From Rheinheimera riviphila (GTDB lineage: Bacteria > Pseudomonadota > Gammaproteobacteria > Enterobacterales > Alteromonadaceae): a stretch of 64,000 bases of DNA. Positions 56,120 through 64,000 of the stretch are shown here, one piece after another (within the stretch, counting starts at the first letter, position 1; each line of letters opens with the position of its first letter). The translations under genes were made by a program, and so were the position numbers. The notes under the pieces were generated by a model. It ran no database searches. It worked only from the letters and a program-made list of their open reading frames with translations, and had not been told where the DNA came from. The DNA is taken from NCBI RefSeq assembly GCF_004005945.1, contig NZ_SACS01000020.1:28017-92016 (forward strand), in the 5' to 3' direction.

Positions 56120-57304
56120 ATGAAAATTACTTTGTTTTTGTGGTTCGTTCTGAGCCAGCAACTTTTATCTTTTTCAGCAACCGCGGCTGATTATTTTCCA
56201 CCCGCCGGGCAGTGGCAGAGTGCGACGCCACAAAGCCTTGGCGTTGACGCTGACAAACTGGCGGCTGCGGTGGCTTATGCCATCGCCAGTGAAAATAAAG
56301 CACCTAAAGATCAAGCCATTGTGCAGGCGACCACCTTTGGCGCGCGCGAACCCTATGATCAAATTATCGGGCCAATGTCAGTGCGCGCAGCGGCCAATGG
56401 CTTGATTATTTATCGTGGCAAGCTGCTTGCACAGTGGGGTGATACCCAGAGTGTTGATATGACGCACAGTATCAGTAAAACCTTTTTAACCACGGTGACC
56501 GGATTGGCGCTGGATGATGGTTTGATCCAAAGCAGCGATGATTTCGTCGGGCCTTACCTTCCGTCTGCTCATCCGTTGCCCGGCAGCGAATTATTTGCCA
56601 GCGAGCATAACCGGCAAATCCGCTGGGAGCATTTACTGCGCCAGACCAGCGACTGGCAAGGCACGCTATGGGGTAAACCAGACTGGGCCGATCGGCCGGA
56701 AGGCGAGCCGAAAGACTGGCCGAATCGGCCTTTGTATAAACCCGGTACGCGCTACAAATACAATGATGTACGGGTGAATTTGCTGGCGCTGGCCACCACT
56801 TATGTCTGGCGAAAACCGCTGCCGCAGGTGCTGACTGAGCGGATCATGCAACCGATAGGCGCAAGTTCCACTTGGCGTTGGGTTGGTTACGATAACAGTT
56901 GGCTGGAGCTCGATGGCCAAAAAATTCAGGTGGTGTCCGGCGGCGGTCATTGGGGCGGAGGTATGTTTCTGAATGCCTGGGATTTAGCCCGTTTTGGTTA
57001 TTTGTTTTTACGTGATGGCAATTGGCAAGGCAAACAACTGATCAGCAAAGAATTTATCGCCAAAGCCCGTAGCGGTGGCCCGGCCAACCCCGATTACGGC
57101 TACGCCAACTGGTTTTTAAACCCCGGCCGCAAGGCATTACCTGCTGCGCCGGAAACAGCAGTCACCTTCCAGGGGGCTGGCCGTAATATTATTTATCTGG
57201 ATCAGAAAAATGATCTGTTATTAGTAGCACGCTGGATTGGCAACGGTGATGAGCTGAATCAGCTAATCGAAAAAACCTTGGCGGCGCTACCTGCGGCAAA
57301 ATAA
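56120..57304 (+). CDS. Serine hydrolase, beta-lactamase/esterase class C type, exported
   Basis: 394 residues with a signal peptide (LFLWFVLSQQLLSFSATAA). The catalytic SxxK is SISK (Ser117, Lys120), the second motif is YKYND, and the last corresponds to the GGGHWGGGMF region. Such proteins are periplasmic esterases or peptidases; true beta-lactamase activity is unlikely without a canonical KTG. 80 bp separate it from the HD-GYP gene, so co-transcription is possible but not evident. Confidence 0.88.
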   Translation: MKITLFLWFVLSQQLLSFSATAADYFPPAGQWQSATPQSLGVDADKLAAAVAYAIASENKAPKDQAIVQATTFGAREPYDQIIGPMSVRAAANGLIIYRGKLLAQWGDTQSVDMTHSISKTFLTTVTGLALDDGLIQSSDDFVGPYLPSAHPLPGSELFASEHNRQIRWEHLLRQTSDWQGTLWGKPDWADRPEGEPKDWPNRPLYKPGTRYKYNDVRVNLLALATTYVWRKPLPQVLTERIMQPIGASSTWRWVGYDNSWLELDGQKIQVVSGGGHWGGGMFLNAWDLARFGYLFLRDGNWQGKQLISKEFIAKARSGGPANPDYGYANWFLNPGRKALPAAPETAVTFQGAGRNIIYLDQKNDLLLVARWIGNGDELNQLIEKTLAALPAAK

Positions 57305-57341
57305 TTAGAATTTTTTATATGCTGGTGCCATTTTTAGTTAT

Positions 57342-57357
57342 TGTACCGATTGGTACA
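57342..57357. promoter_or_regulatory. Palindromic operator TGTACCGATTGGTACA
   Basis: TGTACC-GATT-GGTACA is a perfect 6-bp inverted repeat 44 bp before the nitroreductase ATG, well placed for a TetR- or MarR-like repressor. No regulator gene adjoins it. Confidence 0.6.
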
Positions 57358-57400
57358 GTAGTGGTAAGCTGCGACTTTCTATCCTTAAAGGAAGTTCGTG

Positions 57401-58036
57401 ATGTCCGATATTTTAAATTTGTTGTCCTGGCGGTACGCCGCTAAAAAAATGGATCCAGCCAAAACGGTGTCAGAACACAAACTGGCAATCATTCTTGAAT
57501 CTATTCGGTTAAGTGCCAGCTCCAGTGGCTTGCAGCCTTATCAGGTATTGGTGATTACCGATCCACAAATCAAAGCTCAAATTCGTCCAGTGTCCTGGGG
57601 TCAAAGTCAGGTCACCGATTGTTCGCATTTGCTGGTATTTGCTGCCTGGGATAATTACAGCTTTGATCGCATCAATATGATGTTTGATTTGGTCAACGAA
57701 CAACGTGGTCTGAAAAATGAAGGTTGGGAAGCGTACCGGCAGCAGTTACTGAGCATTTACCCGAAGCGTACACCGGAAGAAAACTTCCAGCATGCCGCTC
57801 GCCAGGCTTACATTGGCTTGGGTAGTGCCTTAATTGCTGCCGCCGCCGAAGGTGTCGACAGCACACCAATGGAAGGGTTTGAACCAGAAAAAGTTGATGC
57901 TATTCTGAATTTGTCGGCACTTGGCCTGCGTTCAGTGTTGTTACTGCCTTTGGGTTACCGCGCCAGCGAAGGCGACTGGTTGGTTGATCTGGCAAAAGTG
58001 CGTCGTAGTACTGAAGATTTTGTGATTCGCCGTTAA
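57401..58036 (+). CDS. NAD(P)H-dependent nitroreductase family oxidoreductase
   Basis: 211 residues from ATG 57401 (AAGGA with an 8-nt spacer; an adjacent GTG at 57398 is too close). FMN-binding features of the NfsB-like family: WRYAAKKMDP near the N-terminus, SASSSGLQPYQVLVI and the C-terminal LLPLGYRASEGDWL. It would reduce nitroaromatics or quinones in the cytoplasm. Likely repressed through the palindrome upstream and ended by the terminator at 58057. Confidence 0.92.
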   Translation: MSDILNLLSWRYAAKKMDPAKTVSEHKLAIILESIRLSASSSGLQPYQVLVITDPQIKAQIRPVSWGQSQVTDCSHLLVFAAWDNYSFDRINMMFDLVNEQRGLKNEGWEAYRQQLLSIYPKRTPEENFQHAARQAYIGLGSALIAAAAEGVDSTPMEGFEPEKVDAILNLSALGLRSVLLLPLGYRASEGDWLVDLAKVRRSTEDFVIRR

Positions 58037-58056
58037 AGCGGTTTGCGTGTATACAG

Positions 58057-58081
58057 AAGGCCGGTGATCTGGCCTTTTTTT
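58057..58081 (+). terminator. Rho-independent terminator of the nitroreductase gene
   Basis: AAGGCC, 8-nt loop, GGCCTT and a T run. Confidence 0.85.
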
Positions 58082-58175
58082 GAATCTGTCTCAGATCATG
58101 AGTGTCTGACAGCCATTGGTCGTTTCGTGCTACTATTATCAGGTTACTGAACTTTGATTTTTGAAGGATGTTTCT

Positions 58176-58379
58176 ATGGAAATTCAATCGCTTACAGTTT
58201 CTGAGCGCATAGTTCTCGCCGAAGCACTTTGGGATAGCATCGTGGCTGAAGATGGTGAAATAGCTCTGACTGATGCACAAAAAGTGGAGCTTGACCGGCG
58301 CTTGGCAGCATTCGACATTGATCAAAACCTGGGGGCATCCTGGGAAAACGTCAAATCCCGGATACTTTCCAAACGATGA
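58176..58379 (+). CDS. Addiction module antitoxin (PF09720-like)
   Basis: 67 residues from ATG 58176 (AAGGA, 7-nt spacer). LTVSERIVLAEALWDSI followed by LTDAQKVELDRRLAAF and WENVKSRIL is the full short antitoxin that pairs with RelE/ParE toxins. Its stop overlaps the original toxin ATG (ATGA at 58376). With the toxin interrupted, the antitoxin may now be an orphan. Confidence 0.9.
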   Translation: MEIQSLTVSERIVLAEALWDSIVAEDGEIALTDAQKVELDRRLAAFDIDQNLGASWENVKSRILSKR

Positions 58380-58798
58380 ACTACGTACTGACACTACGAA
58401 TATACCCAAAATCATTGAAGATTCGGGTAGGCGGCAACTGAATGAATCCTCAGGAGCTTAGCTGTTCTAAGTGACTGGGGTGAGTGAAGGCGGCCAACAA
58501 CCCCGAATCTTCAATGATGAAGGGTATAGAAGCTGAATTTGATGTTGAAGAAACTTTTAAATACTACCAGGGAAAACGACCTGGTCTTGGTGATGATTTT
58601 CTACTTTGTGTCGAAGAAGCCTTGCAGAAGATTCAGCGAAACCCGTTCATTTATAGAGAAATTTACCAAGACCTGAGGCGTATTTCGATTCATCGTTTCC
58701 CCTATCGGATCTTGTATTTTGTACAAAACCACAATGTCGTGGTCACTGCAGTTTTCCACGCAAGAAAGGCTCCTTCAGCCTGGACAGACCGTACATAA
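58376..58798 (+). pseudogene. RelE/ParE-family toxin interrupted by a MITE
   Basis: The original start is ATG 58376, giving MNYVLTLR and then an A-T rich element that ends the frame at TGA 58439-58441. After the element the same frame resumes with EAEFDVEETFKYYQGKRPGL, then RRISIHRFPYRILYFVQNHN, the toxin family core. Removing 126 bp (58403-58528) joins the two in frame as TLRIEAEFDV, a normal toxin of about 98 residues. Present restarts (GTG 58484, ATG 58514, ATG 58517) lie inside the element without a ribosome site, and would lack the first beta strand. Confidence 0.85.
58401..58528. repeat. MITE-like element, copy 3, inside the toxin gene
   Basis: 128 bp from TATACCC to GGGTATA. The 27-bp terminal inverted repeats match except at three positions (TATACCCAAAATCATTGAAG on the left; right complement TATACCCTTCATCATTGAAG). 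A TA duplication at the ends is consistent with insertion at TA. The interior carries CTCAGGAGCTTAG ... CTAAGTGACTGGGG. Confidence 0.93.
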
Positions 58799-58868
58799 AA
58801 AGTCCGCCGTAGCGGACTTATTGCAGTTCAGCAACGCCAGACAACAAGACGTCGCCTGACTTTGATAC

Positions 58869-60557
58869 TTAGTACACTACCTTCGTTTCTAAGGCTTTTT
58901 TCCCTTCCAGCTCGCGGGTGCGGCGTTCTTTTTCTGTTTCCAGATCAAGACGTTGTTGCTGCACTTCCGAAGGAGCTGTTGGCATTGGTTTACGTGGCAG
59001 CTTTTTATCGGCCATCGCCGCCTCAAACAGGAAGCCCGCCATAATCACCGACGCTTGTTTTAAATCGTCTTCAATCACGTGATCAATCGAATCGATATGG
59101 GTGTGGTGCAGGCGGGTGCTGTAATCCAGCGGATCCTGAATAAACTGGAAGCCAGGCAAACCGACATCATCAAAGGATTCGTGGTCAGTGCCGCCGGTCG
59201 ATAATGGCGAAATGGTGCCGGTGCTTAGGTCGCCGTACGGGCCAAACCAGTCGGAAAGCATCGGTTTGGCGGCAATGTTGCCTTCGGTATAGATGCCACG
59301 GAAGCGGCCGCTGCCATTGTCCATATTAAAATACACCGATAATTTGTCGTAGGCGGCTTTTGGCTGAATTGGCCAGCCCGGGCTGGACCACAAATAACGT
59401 GGCAGCGCTTTTTCGGCCGGATCTTTTGGCTCTGGGCGAGTGGCAAAAAACTCGTCGACATAAGCGCGTGAGCCGTATAAACCCTGCTCTTCACCGGACC
59501 ACAGTGCAATCCGGATGGTGCGTTTTGGCTTCACATTCAGTTTGGATAAAATCCGTACCGCTTCCATCGCCACGGCCACACCGGCGCCGTTATCGACAGC
59601 ACCATCGCTGGCATGCCATGAATCAAGGTGACCACCGACCATCACCACTTCAGCGTTTTTGTCGGTACCCGGAATTTCAGCGATGGTGTTGTACGACTTC
59701 ATATCGTCATCGTGGAAGCGGGCTTTAATATCTAGGTCCAGTTTTGGCTGTTCTTTGCGATCGAGCATCCGGGTCAGCAGGCTGTAATCTTCTTGCTCGA
59801 TGATGATGGCCGGCACCGGGAAGGTTTCGCCTTGTTTGTGCGACTTACCAAACACCCGCACCAAACCGCCCTGACGGCTGCTGCGGTAAATAACGCCCGC
59901 CACTTGTTCTTTTTCTAAAAACGCACTTAACGCCTTATTAAACTTGTAACTTTGCATCCGGCTGTCGCGCAGGGCATTGGTCATAAACGACTGATAACTG
60001 GCACGGGCGCCTGGTTCATAGTCTTTTAAATCGCCAAGGGTTTTCGCGCTTAACCGTTCAAAAATCACTGTTTTTGGTGGTTCGATTTTTAAATCTTCAC
60101 CCATCAGCAGAATTTTGCCTTTTAATTTACCGGCGTATTGCGCCAGATCGGCGACAGTGTTGACGTCAAACATCATCACTTCACCGTTGACCACGCCGTT
60201 GGTGCCAGGGGTCCAGGCCACCGGAATACCATGCAACGATTGCTGGCGCGGGCCTGCTAAGGTGATGCTGGCGGATTCGCTGCTCCAGCCACGACCAAAT
60301 TCAAACGGATGCAGCTGACCGTTTTTCAGCCCCCAGTCTTGTAACTGTTTGAGCGTCCAGTGATTCGCCTTCACCATTTGCGGAGAAGCGGTTAAGCGCG
60401 GGCCAATGTTGTCAGTCAGATGCTCCAAAGTGTGCATCACTTGCGACTGGTGAAAACCTTCATGGCGAATTTTATTGGCCATGTCTAAATCGGCCGCAGC
60501 CATGGCGACTGGCGAACATAACAGAGCGGGAACAAGCAAACGCTTCATAGCTGACAT
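58869..60557 (-). CDS. M28-family zinc aminopeptidase/carboxypeptidase, exported
   Basis: 562 residues with signal peptide MKRLLVPALLCSPVAMAAA. A PA-like insert lies at about residues 130-260. The M28 metal ligands are visible in order: GGHLDSW (His, Asp), DGAVDNGAG (Asp bridging), SGEEQG (general base and ligand Glu), FNMDNGSG and DHESFDDVG (His). It cleaves peptides in the periplasm or outside. The C-terminus is highly charged (ETEKERRTRELEGKKALETK). Convergent with the toxin gene; a small GTCCGC-CGTA-GCGGAC stem lies between them at 58802-58817. Confidence 0.93.
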   Translation of the reverse strand: MSAMKRLLVPALLCSPVAMAAADLDMANKIRHEGFHQSQVMHTLEHLTDNIGPRLTASPQMVKANHWTLKQLQDWGLKNGQLHPFEFGRGWSSESASITLAGPRQQSLHGIPVAWTPGTNGVVNGEVMMFDVNTVADLAQYAGKLKGKILLMGEDLKIEPPKTVIFERLSAKTLGDLKDYEPGARASYQSFMTNALRDSRMQSYKFNKALSAFLEKEQVAGVIYRSSRQGGLVRVFGKSHKQGETFPVPAIIIEQEDYSLLTRMLDRKEQPKLDLDIKARFHDDDMKSYNTIAEIPGTDKNAEVVMVGGHLDSWHASDGAVDNGAGVAVAMEAVRILSKLNVKPKRTIRIALWSGEEQGLYGSRAYVDEFFATRPEPKDPAEKALPRYLWSSPGWPIQPKAAYDKLSVYFNMDNGSGRFRGIYTEGNIAAKPMLSDWFGPYGDLSTGTISPLSTGGTDHESFDDVGLPGFQFIQDPLDYSTRLHHTHIDSIDHVIEDDLKQASVIMAGFLFEAAMADKKLPRKPMPTAPSEVQQQRLDLETEKERRTRELEGKKALETKVVY

Positions 60558-60784
60558 TTCCTGGGATTGGTGTTGTTGTTTTACGCCTGAGTCTGCTCTG
60601 TCGCCGAAGTGCCCTAAGATCAGATCCGTAAGGCAATTTCCGACAGCAATAACAATGACCTGGCATTATTTTCGATACCAGCAGTAAAACAGCCACCGCA
60701 CAAAGGCAACAGCTTTGCGGCCGATGTCAGCGTTGCGTCGATATTCTGTGAAAAATGGGTAAATATCGACAGGTATCAAATAGC

Positions 60785-60875
60785 GGCGCACTTCCGCTGA
60801 CGCGGTGAGTAACGCCCTACTATTTGCAAGGTGTTCAGCGTAGGGCGCGACTCGCCGCGTCAGCGGTAGTCCGCC
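60785..60875. repeat. Single hairpin repeat related to the 13.7-14.9 kb array
   Basis: Two 36-nt arms (60785-60820 and 60840-60875) pair at 31 positions around a 19-nt loop. Shared words with the array are ACGCCCTAC, GTAGGGCGCGACTC and TAGTCCGCCATC. It lies 70 bp from the tRNA 3' end. Confidence 0.85.
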
Positions 60876-60944
60876 ATCGGGCCCGAAACTCGTCCGGACA
60901 CTGGTGCTTGTGTATTCAATAACGCGCGAGATTTAACGAAGAAG

Positions 60945-61018
60945 TGGAGCGGGTGATGGGAATCGAACCCACGGCACGAGCTTGGGAAGCTCGGGTATTA
61001 CCATTATACGACACCCGC
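60945..61018 (-). tRNA. tRNA-Gly (anticodon CCC)
   Basis: The minus strand starts GCGGGTG and ends CACCCGC-TCCA, a 7-bp acceptor stem with encoded CCA. The anticodon arm is CGAGC-TTCCCAA-GCTCG, giving anticodon CCC for GGG codons, and the T arm contains GGTTCGATTCC. 74 nt. Confidence 0.95.
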
Positions 61019-61074
61019 AATGGCGCTTAAGGTACTGAGTTGGCAGCACACTGTCAATCTGATTTCCGACCAAA

Positions 61075-61434
61075 TCAGCGGCTGCCGGTGGCTGGTAAAC
61101 TGGCGAAATAGGCTGCCAGATTCGCGATGTCTTCATCCGACAGCGGCTTGGCCAGCGGCGACATAATACTGTTTTTGCGGCTGCCACTGCGATAAGCCAC
61201 GAGCTGCGTACTCAGATACAACTCCTTTTGCCCTGCCAGATTTGGCGTTTGTGGCGTAAGGCCAATGCCATCTTTACCATGACAGGCCTGACATTGCACG
61301 GCGGCAACTTTACCGGCCTGAATATCGGCTTCGGCGGTGCAGCCAAAAGTTAGTATCGATAGGATGACCACGAGCAGCGCTGCGAAAGAGCGAGGATGGT
61401 GGATCATCGGTTTGGTATGCTGCTGTTTGCGCAT
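61075..61434 (-). CDS. Small c-type cytochrome, lipoprotein
   Basis: About 119 residues from ATG 61434 (AGAGA site), giving a signal ending LSILTFGC that looks like a lipobox. A single haem site CQACH follows at about residue 60, with a distal Met in NSIMSPLAKPLSDEDIANLA, the class I cytochrome c553-like arrangement. It would carry electrons at the periplasmic face. A longer frame upstream to 61632 overlaps the divergent gene and is unlikely. Alternative start ATG 61407. Confidence 0.88.
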   Translation of the reverse strand: MRKQQHTKPMIHHPRSFAALLVVILSILTFGCTAEADIQAGKVAAVQCQACHGKDGIGLTPQTPNLAGQKELYLSTQLVAYRSGSRKNSIMSPLAKPLSDEDIANLAAYFASLPATGSR

Positions 61435-61617
61435 CGATTCTCTGTGCTTCGACCAAAATGAACCTTTAGTAAGCCAAAGTCGCATCTGACTGGCAAGACA
61501 AAAATCATCCGTATCTGGTGCAAAGCATAGTGTCGCCTGTTGCTGACCTACAGGCTTTTGCTGGCTGCATGTTACAGTAGCTGCTATCACCACTGGTATT
61601 TTCAGGGACAACACTTC

Positions 61618-62454
61618 ATGAACATCGATCAACTTCCAGCACCTGTTTTATCCACCTCTTTGCTGCAGCAAGCGGCGGCGATTCTGGCGGAGCGCCGAAA
61701 GCTTGGTGAAGTTGGCCCCTTGTTAACTGACACACTACGCCCGCGCTCACAAGCCGATGCTTTTGCCCTGCAACAACAGGTAGCAGTGGCAATGGCTGAG
61801 CCGATTGCAGGCTGGAAATGTTTATTACCGACACCGGATAAAATCGTGGTAGCACCGATTTATCAGTCGACGGTGGCGCGCTTTGACAACGATACTGCTG
61901 ATATTCAACAGTGTGCGTTATGGCCTTCGATAGTTCCTGCATCGCAGGGTTTAGCCAGGGTCGAACCTGAACTGGCTTTTGTATTGTCCAAAGATTTATC
62001 GCCAAGAGCAGCACCCTACACTGAAGCGGAGATTGACCAAGCCATCGGCGCGACTCATCTGGCGCTGGAGCTGATCCAAAGTCGCTTTAGCCATGACAGT
62101 GGCGCCGGTTTTTTCGACCAGCTGGCGGATGGCCTCTTTAATCAGGGCTTGTTTTTAGGGCCAGAGCTGCAGCCAACACCGGGCTTTGACGGCAGTGAAT
62201 TTGCTTTGCAGCTGACTTTTAACGATGGCCGGGTGCAAAACTTCAATGCGGTGCATCCAAACCAACAACCACGGGCCGGTTTGTACTGGCTGGTGAATTT
62301 TTTGTCGGCCAACAATATTGCGTTATTGGCAGGTCAAGCGGTGATTACCGGCTCTTACGCTGGCGTGTTGGATCTGCCGTTTGGCGAGGACATGCGGTTC
62401 CAATACGGCGATTGGGGACAATTCAGGCTGCGGTTTGTCACCAAAACATCGTAA
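61618..62454 (+). CDS. 2-keto-4-pentenoate hydratase/fumarylacetoacetase-family protein
   Basis: 278 residues from ATG 61618 (AGGGA, 9 nt). Features of the MhpD-like branch are AGWKCLLPTPDKIVVAPIY, VEPELAFVLSKDL with the metal-binding Glu, and GVLDLPFGEDMRFQYG at the end. The family binds Mg and handles 2-keto acids by hydration or decarboxylation. No aromatic-degradation genes are near, so the substrate is open. The antiporter gene follows 35 bp downstream in the same direction. Confidence 0.87.
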   Translation: MNIDQLPAPVLSTSLLQQAAAILAERRKLGEVGPLLTDTLRPRSQADAFALQQQVAVAMAEPIAGWKCLLPTPDKIVVAPIYQSTVARFDNDTADIQQCALWPSIVPASQGLARVEPELAFVLSKDLSPRAAPYTEAEIDQAIGATHLALELIQSRFSHDSGAGFFDQLADGLFNQGLFLGPELQPTPGFDGSEFALQLTFNDGRVQNFNAVHPNQQPRAGLYWLVNFLSANNIALLAGQAVITGSYAGVLDLPFGEDMRFQYGDWGQFRLRFVTKTS

Positions 62455-62489
62455 GATGACGCCATCTTGTGGTTATTTTGGGAAGCTTG

Positions 62490-63851
62490 ATGGATTTTTT
62501 ACCACAACATGGTTTGAGCATGACGCCGTTATTGTCGTTTGGCGTGTTGTTAGTGGTGGGGGCGCTGGGTGGTTATCTGGCGCATCGCTGGTCCTGGTTG
62601 CCGAGTATCACCGGCTTTATGCTGGTGGGTTTGTTGGTTGGGCCAAGTGGCTTCGGTGTGCTGAACTATGACACCTTAAAAGAAGCACGCATTCTGGTCG
62701 ACATTGCGCTGGCGCTGATTTTATACCGACTGGGTTCTTCGCTCGATTTACGCTTTATCCGCCGTTCACCACGCATTGTCGCGGTAGCGGTGATTGAATC
62801 TGTATTAACCTTTTGCGCGGTGTTTACCCTCTGTTATTTATTAGGTTTTTCAGCGCTGATTGCCGCCGTCATTGGTGCGATTTTAATTTCTTCGTCGCCG
62901 GCGGTGCTGCTGCACGTTGCCCATGAAGTTGGTGCCAAAGGCCCGGTCACTGAATCAGCAAAAACGCTGGTCGCGCTGAATAATCTGCTGTCTTTTCTGG
63001 TATTTGCACTGGTGATCCCGGCGATGCTAGTGCATGAAAATGCCAGCTGGCAGCAAGTGATTTTGCAACCTTTGTATCTGCTTTTGGGCTCTGGTGTGCT
63101 CGGCATCTTGATAGGTTTGGGGCTGCATTTTGTGATCAGCCGCACCGCCAAAGCCGAGCAATATAAACTGGCGCTGGTGGTCGGTGCGCTGATGTTGACC
63201 CTCGGTCTTGCCCAACAATTGCAACTGTCGATGTTATTTGCGCCGTTGATTGTCGGTATTGTAGTGCGCAGTGTCGAGCAAGATGTGGTGGTGTCGGCGA
63301 TGGAATTTGGCAGCGCTTTTGAGCTGTTTTTTATCGTGTTGTTTGTATTCGCTGGTGCCAGTTTGCATCTGGCGGAATTGATTGAATATGCCCCGGTGAT
63401 TATCGCCTTGGTGCTAACGCGCTCCCTGGTAAAAGTGGCTGCGGTGAGTGTGTCATTGCGACTCGGACTACAACCCTGGCGACAAGCATCGGCGACTGGT
63501 TTATTGCTTATTCCAATGGCCGGTCTGGCGATTGGTTTAGTACAAACCAGCAGCAAACTGGTGCCGGAGCAGGCTACGATGATTGCGGCTGTGGTACTCG
63601 GCGCTGTGACTTTGTTTGAAACCCTCGGTCCGCCAATTGCCGCTTTTGCCTTTGGTTTAGCCGGTGAAGCCGCAGCCAGCACGCCCGTGCGCAAAGTAAG
63701 CCCCTGGCGGTTAAAAGACGAAGTACAAGTGGATGTGTCGGCACTGGTGGCACATGAACCGGAAGATGCAGCAGTTGCAGAAACCAGTACCGATTCAGCC
63801 GAAACCAGCAAACGCCGCTTCCGGTTATGGCCCTTTGCCGGTAAAGCCTAG
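62490..63851 (+). CDS. Cation/proton antiporter, CPA2 (KefB-like) membrane domain
   Basis: 453 residues from ATG 62490 (GGGAAG, short spacer). Twelve or so helices, beginning LLSFGVLLVVGALGGYLAHR and including ITGFMLVGLLVGPSGFGVLN and ISSSPAVLLHVAHEVG as in the NhaP/Kef group. There is no C-terminal RCK/TrkA nucleotide-binding domain; the tail is about 60 hydrophilic residues. It would exchange Na or K for protons in the inner membrane. Confidence 0.9.
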   Translation: MDFLPQHGLSMTPLLSFGVLLVVGALGGYLAHRWSWLPSITGFMLVGLLVGPSGFGVLNYDTLKEARILVDIALALILYRLGSSLDLRFIRRSPRIVAVAVIESVLTFCAVFTLCYLLGFSALIAAVIGAILISSSPAVLLHVAHEVGAKGPVTESAKTLVALNNLLSFLVFALVIPAMLVHENASWQQVILQPLYLLLGSGVLGILIGLGLHFVISRTAKAEQYKLALVVGALMLTLGLAQQLQLSMLFAPLIVGIVVRSVEQDVVVSAMEFGSAFELFFIVLFVFAGASLHLAELIEYAPVIIALVLTRSLVKVAAVSVSLRLGLQPWRQASATGLLLIPMAGLAIGLVQTSSKLVPEQATMIAAVVLGAVTLFETLGPPIAAFAFGLAGEAAASTPVRKVSPWRLKDEVQVDVSALVAHEPEDAAVAETSTDSAETSKRRFRLWPFAGKA

Positions 63852-63995
63852 TTGTTAACAATTGACTCTGACCCTGAGGTATCCCCACGGAATTACTATT
63901 TGAAACAAAGAGATAATTAAAATTTAGATAGGAAGGAACATTCATGGTGTTCGGTGATCAGATCAATCGCCAAACCAACCAGTCAAGGAGACACC

Positions 63996-64000
63996 ATGAA
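63996..64000 (+). CDS. Start of next gene (cut by window edge)
   Basis: ATGAA preceded by AAGGAG at 63985-63990 with a 5-nt spacer. Only the start codon and two bases are visible. Confidence 0.5.

Noticed and set aside
62834..63811. 325-residue open frame antisense to the antiporter
   Set aside because: It mirrors the codon bias of the antiporter gene, is Ser/Thr/Ala/Asn-rich without domain features, and has no ribosome site.

Overview
The window is 64 kb of a gammaproteobacterial chromosome. Outer-membrane TonB-dependent receptors, a flavin-dependent halogenase next to a GH97 alpha-glucosidase, an exported prolyl oligopeptidase, MHYT and HD-GYP signalling proteins and short palindromic repeats suggest an aquatic Alteromonadales-type organism; Rheinheimera or a relative is my best guess (inference from gene content, not from a marker gene).

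Layout. 1-16.3 kb: the truncated start of a large AAA ATPase with a degenerate kinase domain, a TonB receptor, an unknown polytopic membrane protein, prolyl oligopeptidase, polysaccharide deacetylase, a membrane winged-helix/TPR regulator divergent from an exported amidohydrolase, a 1.2-kb tandem array of hairpin repeats and an Hpt/HD-GYP-like protein. 16.4-22.1 kb: DUF445 protein, a secreted protein with a sorting-type C-terminus, a membrane TPR protein and an MFS transporter.

22.4-34.2 kb is the most remarkable part: an R-body (refractile body, Reb) locus. It carries five clear RebB-family structural genes (one plus a run of four tandem near-copies), a sigma-54 enhancer-binding protein without a sensor domain, two convincing sigma-54 promoters, an AraC-type regulator broken by an A8 tract, and about fourteen small genes that I cannot assign.

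34.7-51.4 kb is dominated by glucan and sucrose use: GH97, halogenase and TonB receptor in one block, then amylosucrase divergent from fructokinase. A 14-bp palindrome (CTTAA-N4-TTAAG) lies upstream of the TonB receptor block, between amylosucrase and fructokinase, and upstream of the MFS gene at 20.9 kb, which suggests one carbohydrate regulon under a LacI-type repressor not present here. Between the two sugar blocks is a stretch of probably acquired genes including a QacE-like multidrug pump.

51.6-64 kb: a MHYT-PAS-histidine kinase hybrid coupled to an HD-GYP response regulator, serine hydrolase, nitroreductase, a type II toxin-antitoxin pair whose toxin is split by a 128-bp MITE, M28 peptidase, tRNA-Gly(CCC), cytochrome c, a hydratase-family enzyme and a cation/proton antiporter. 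Three copies of the same MITE occur in the window (5.4, 17.1 and 58.4 kb), and one isolated relative of the hairpin-array unit lies beside the tRNA.
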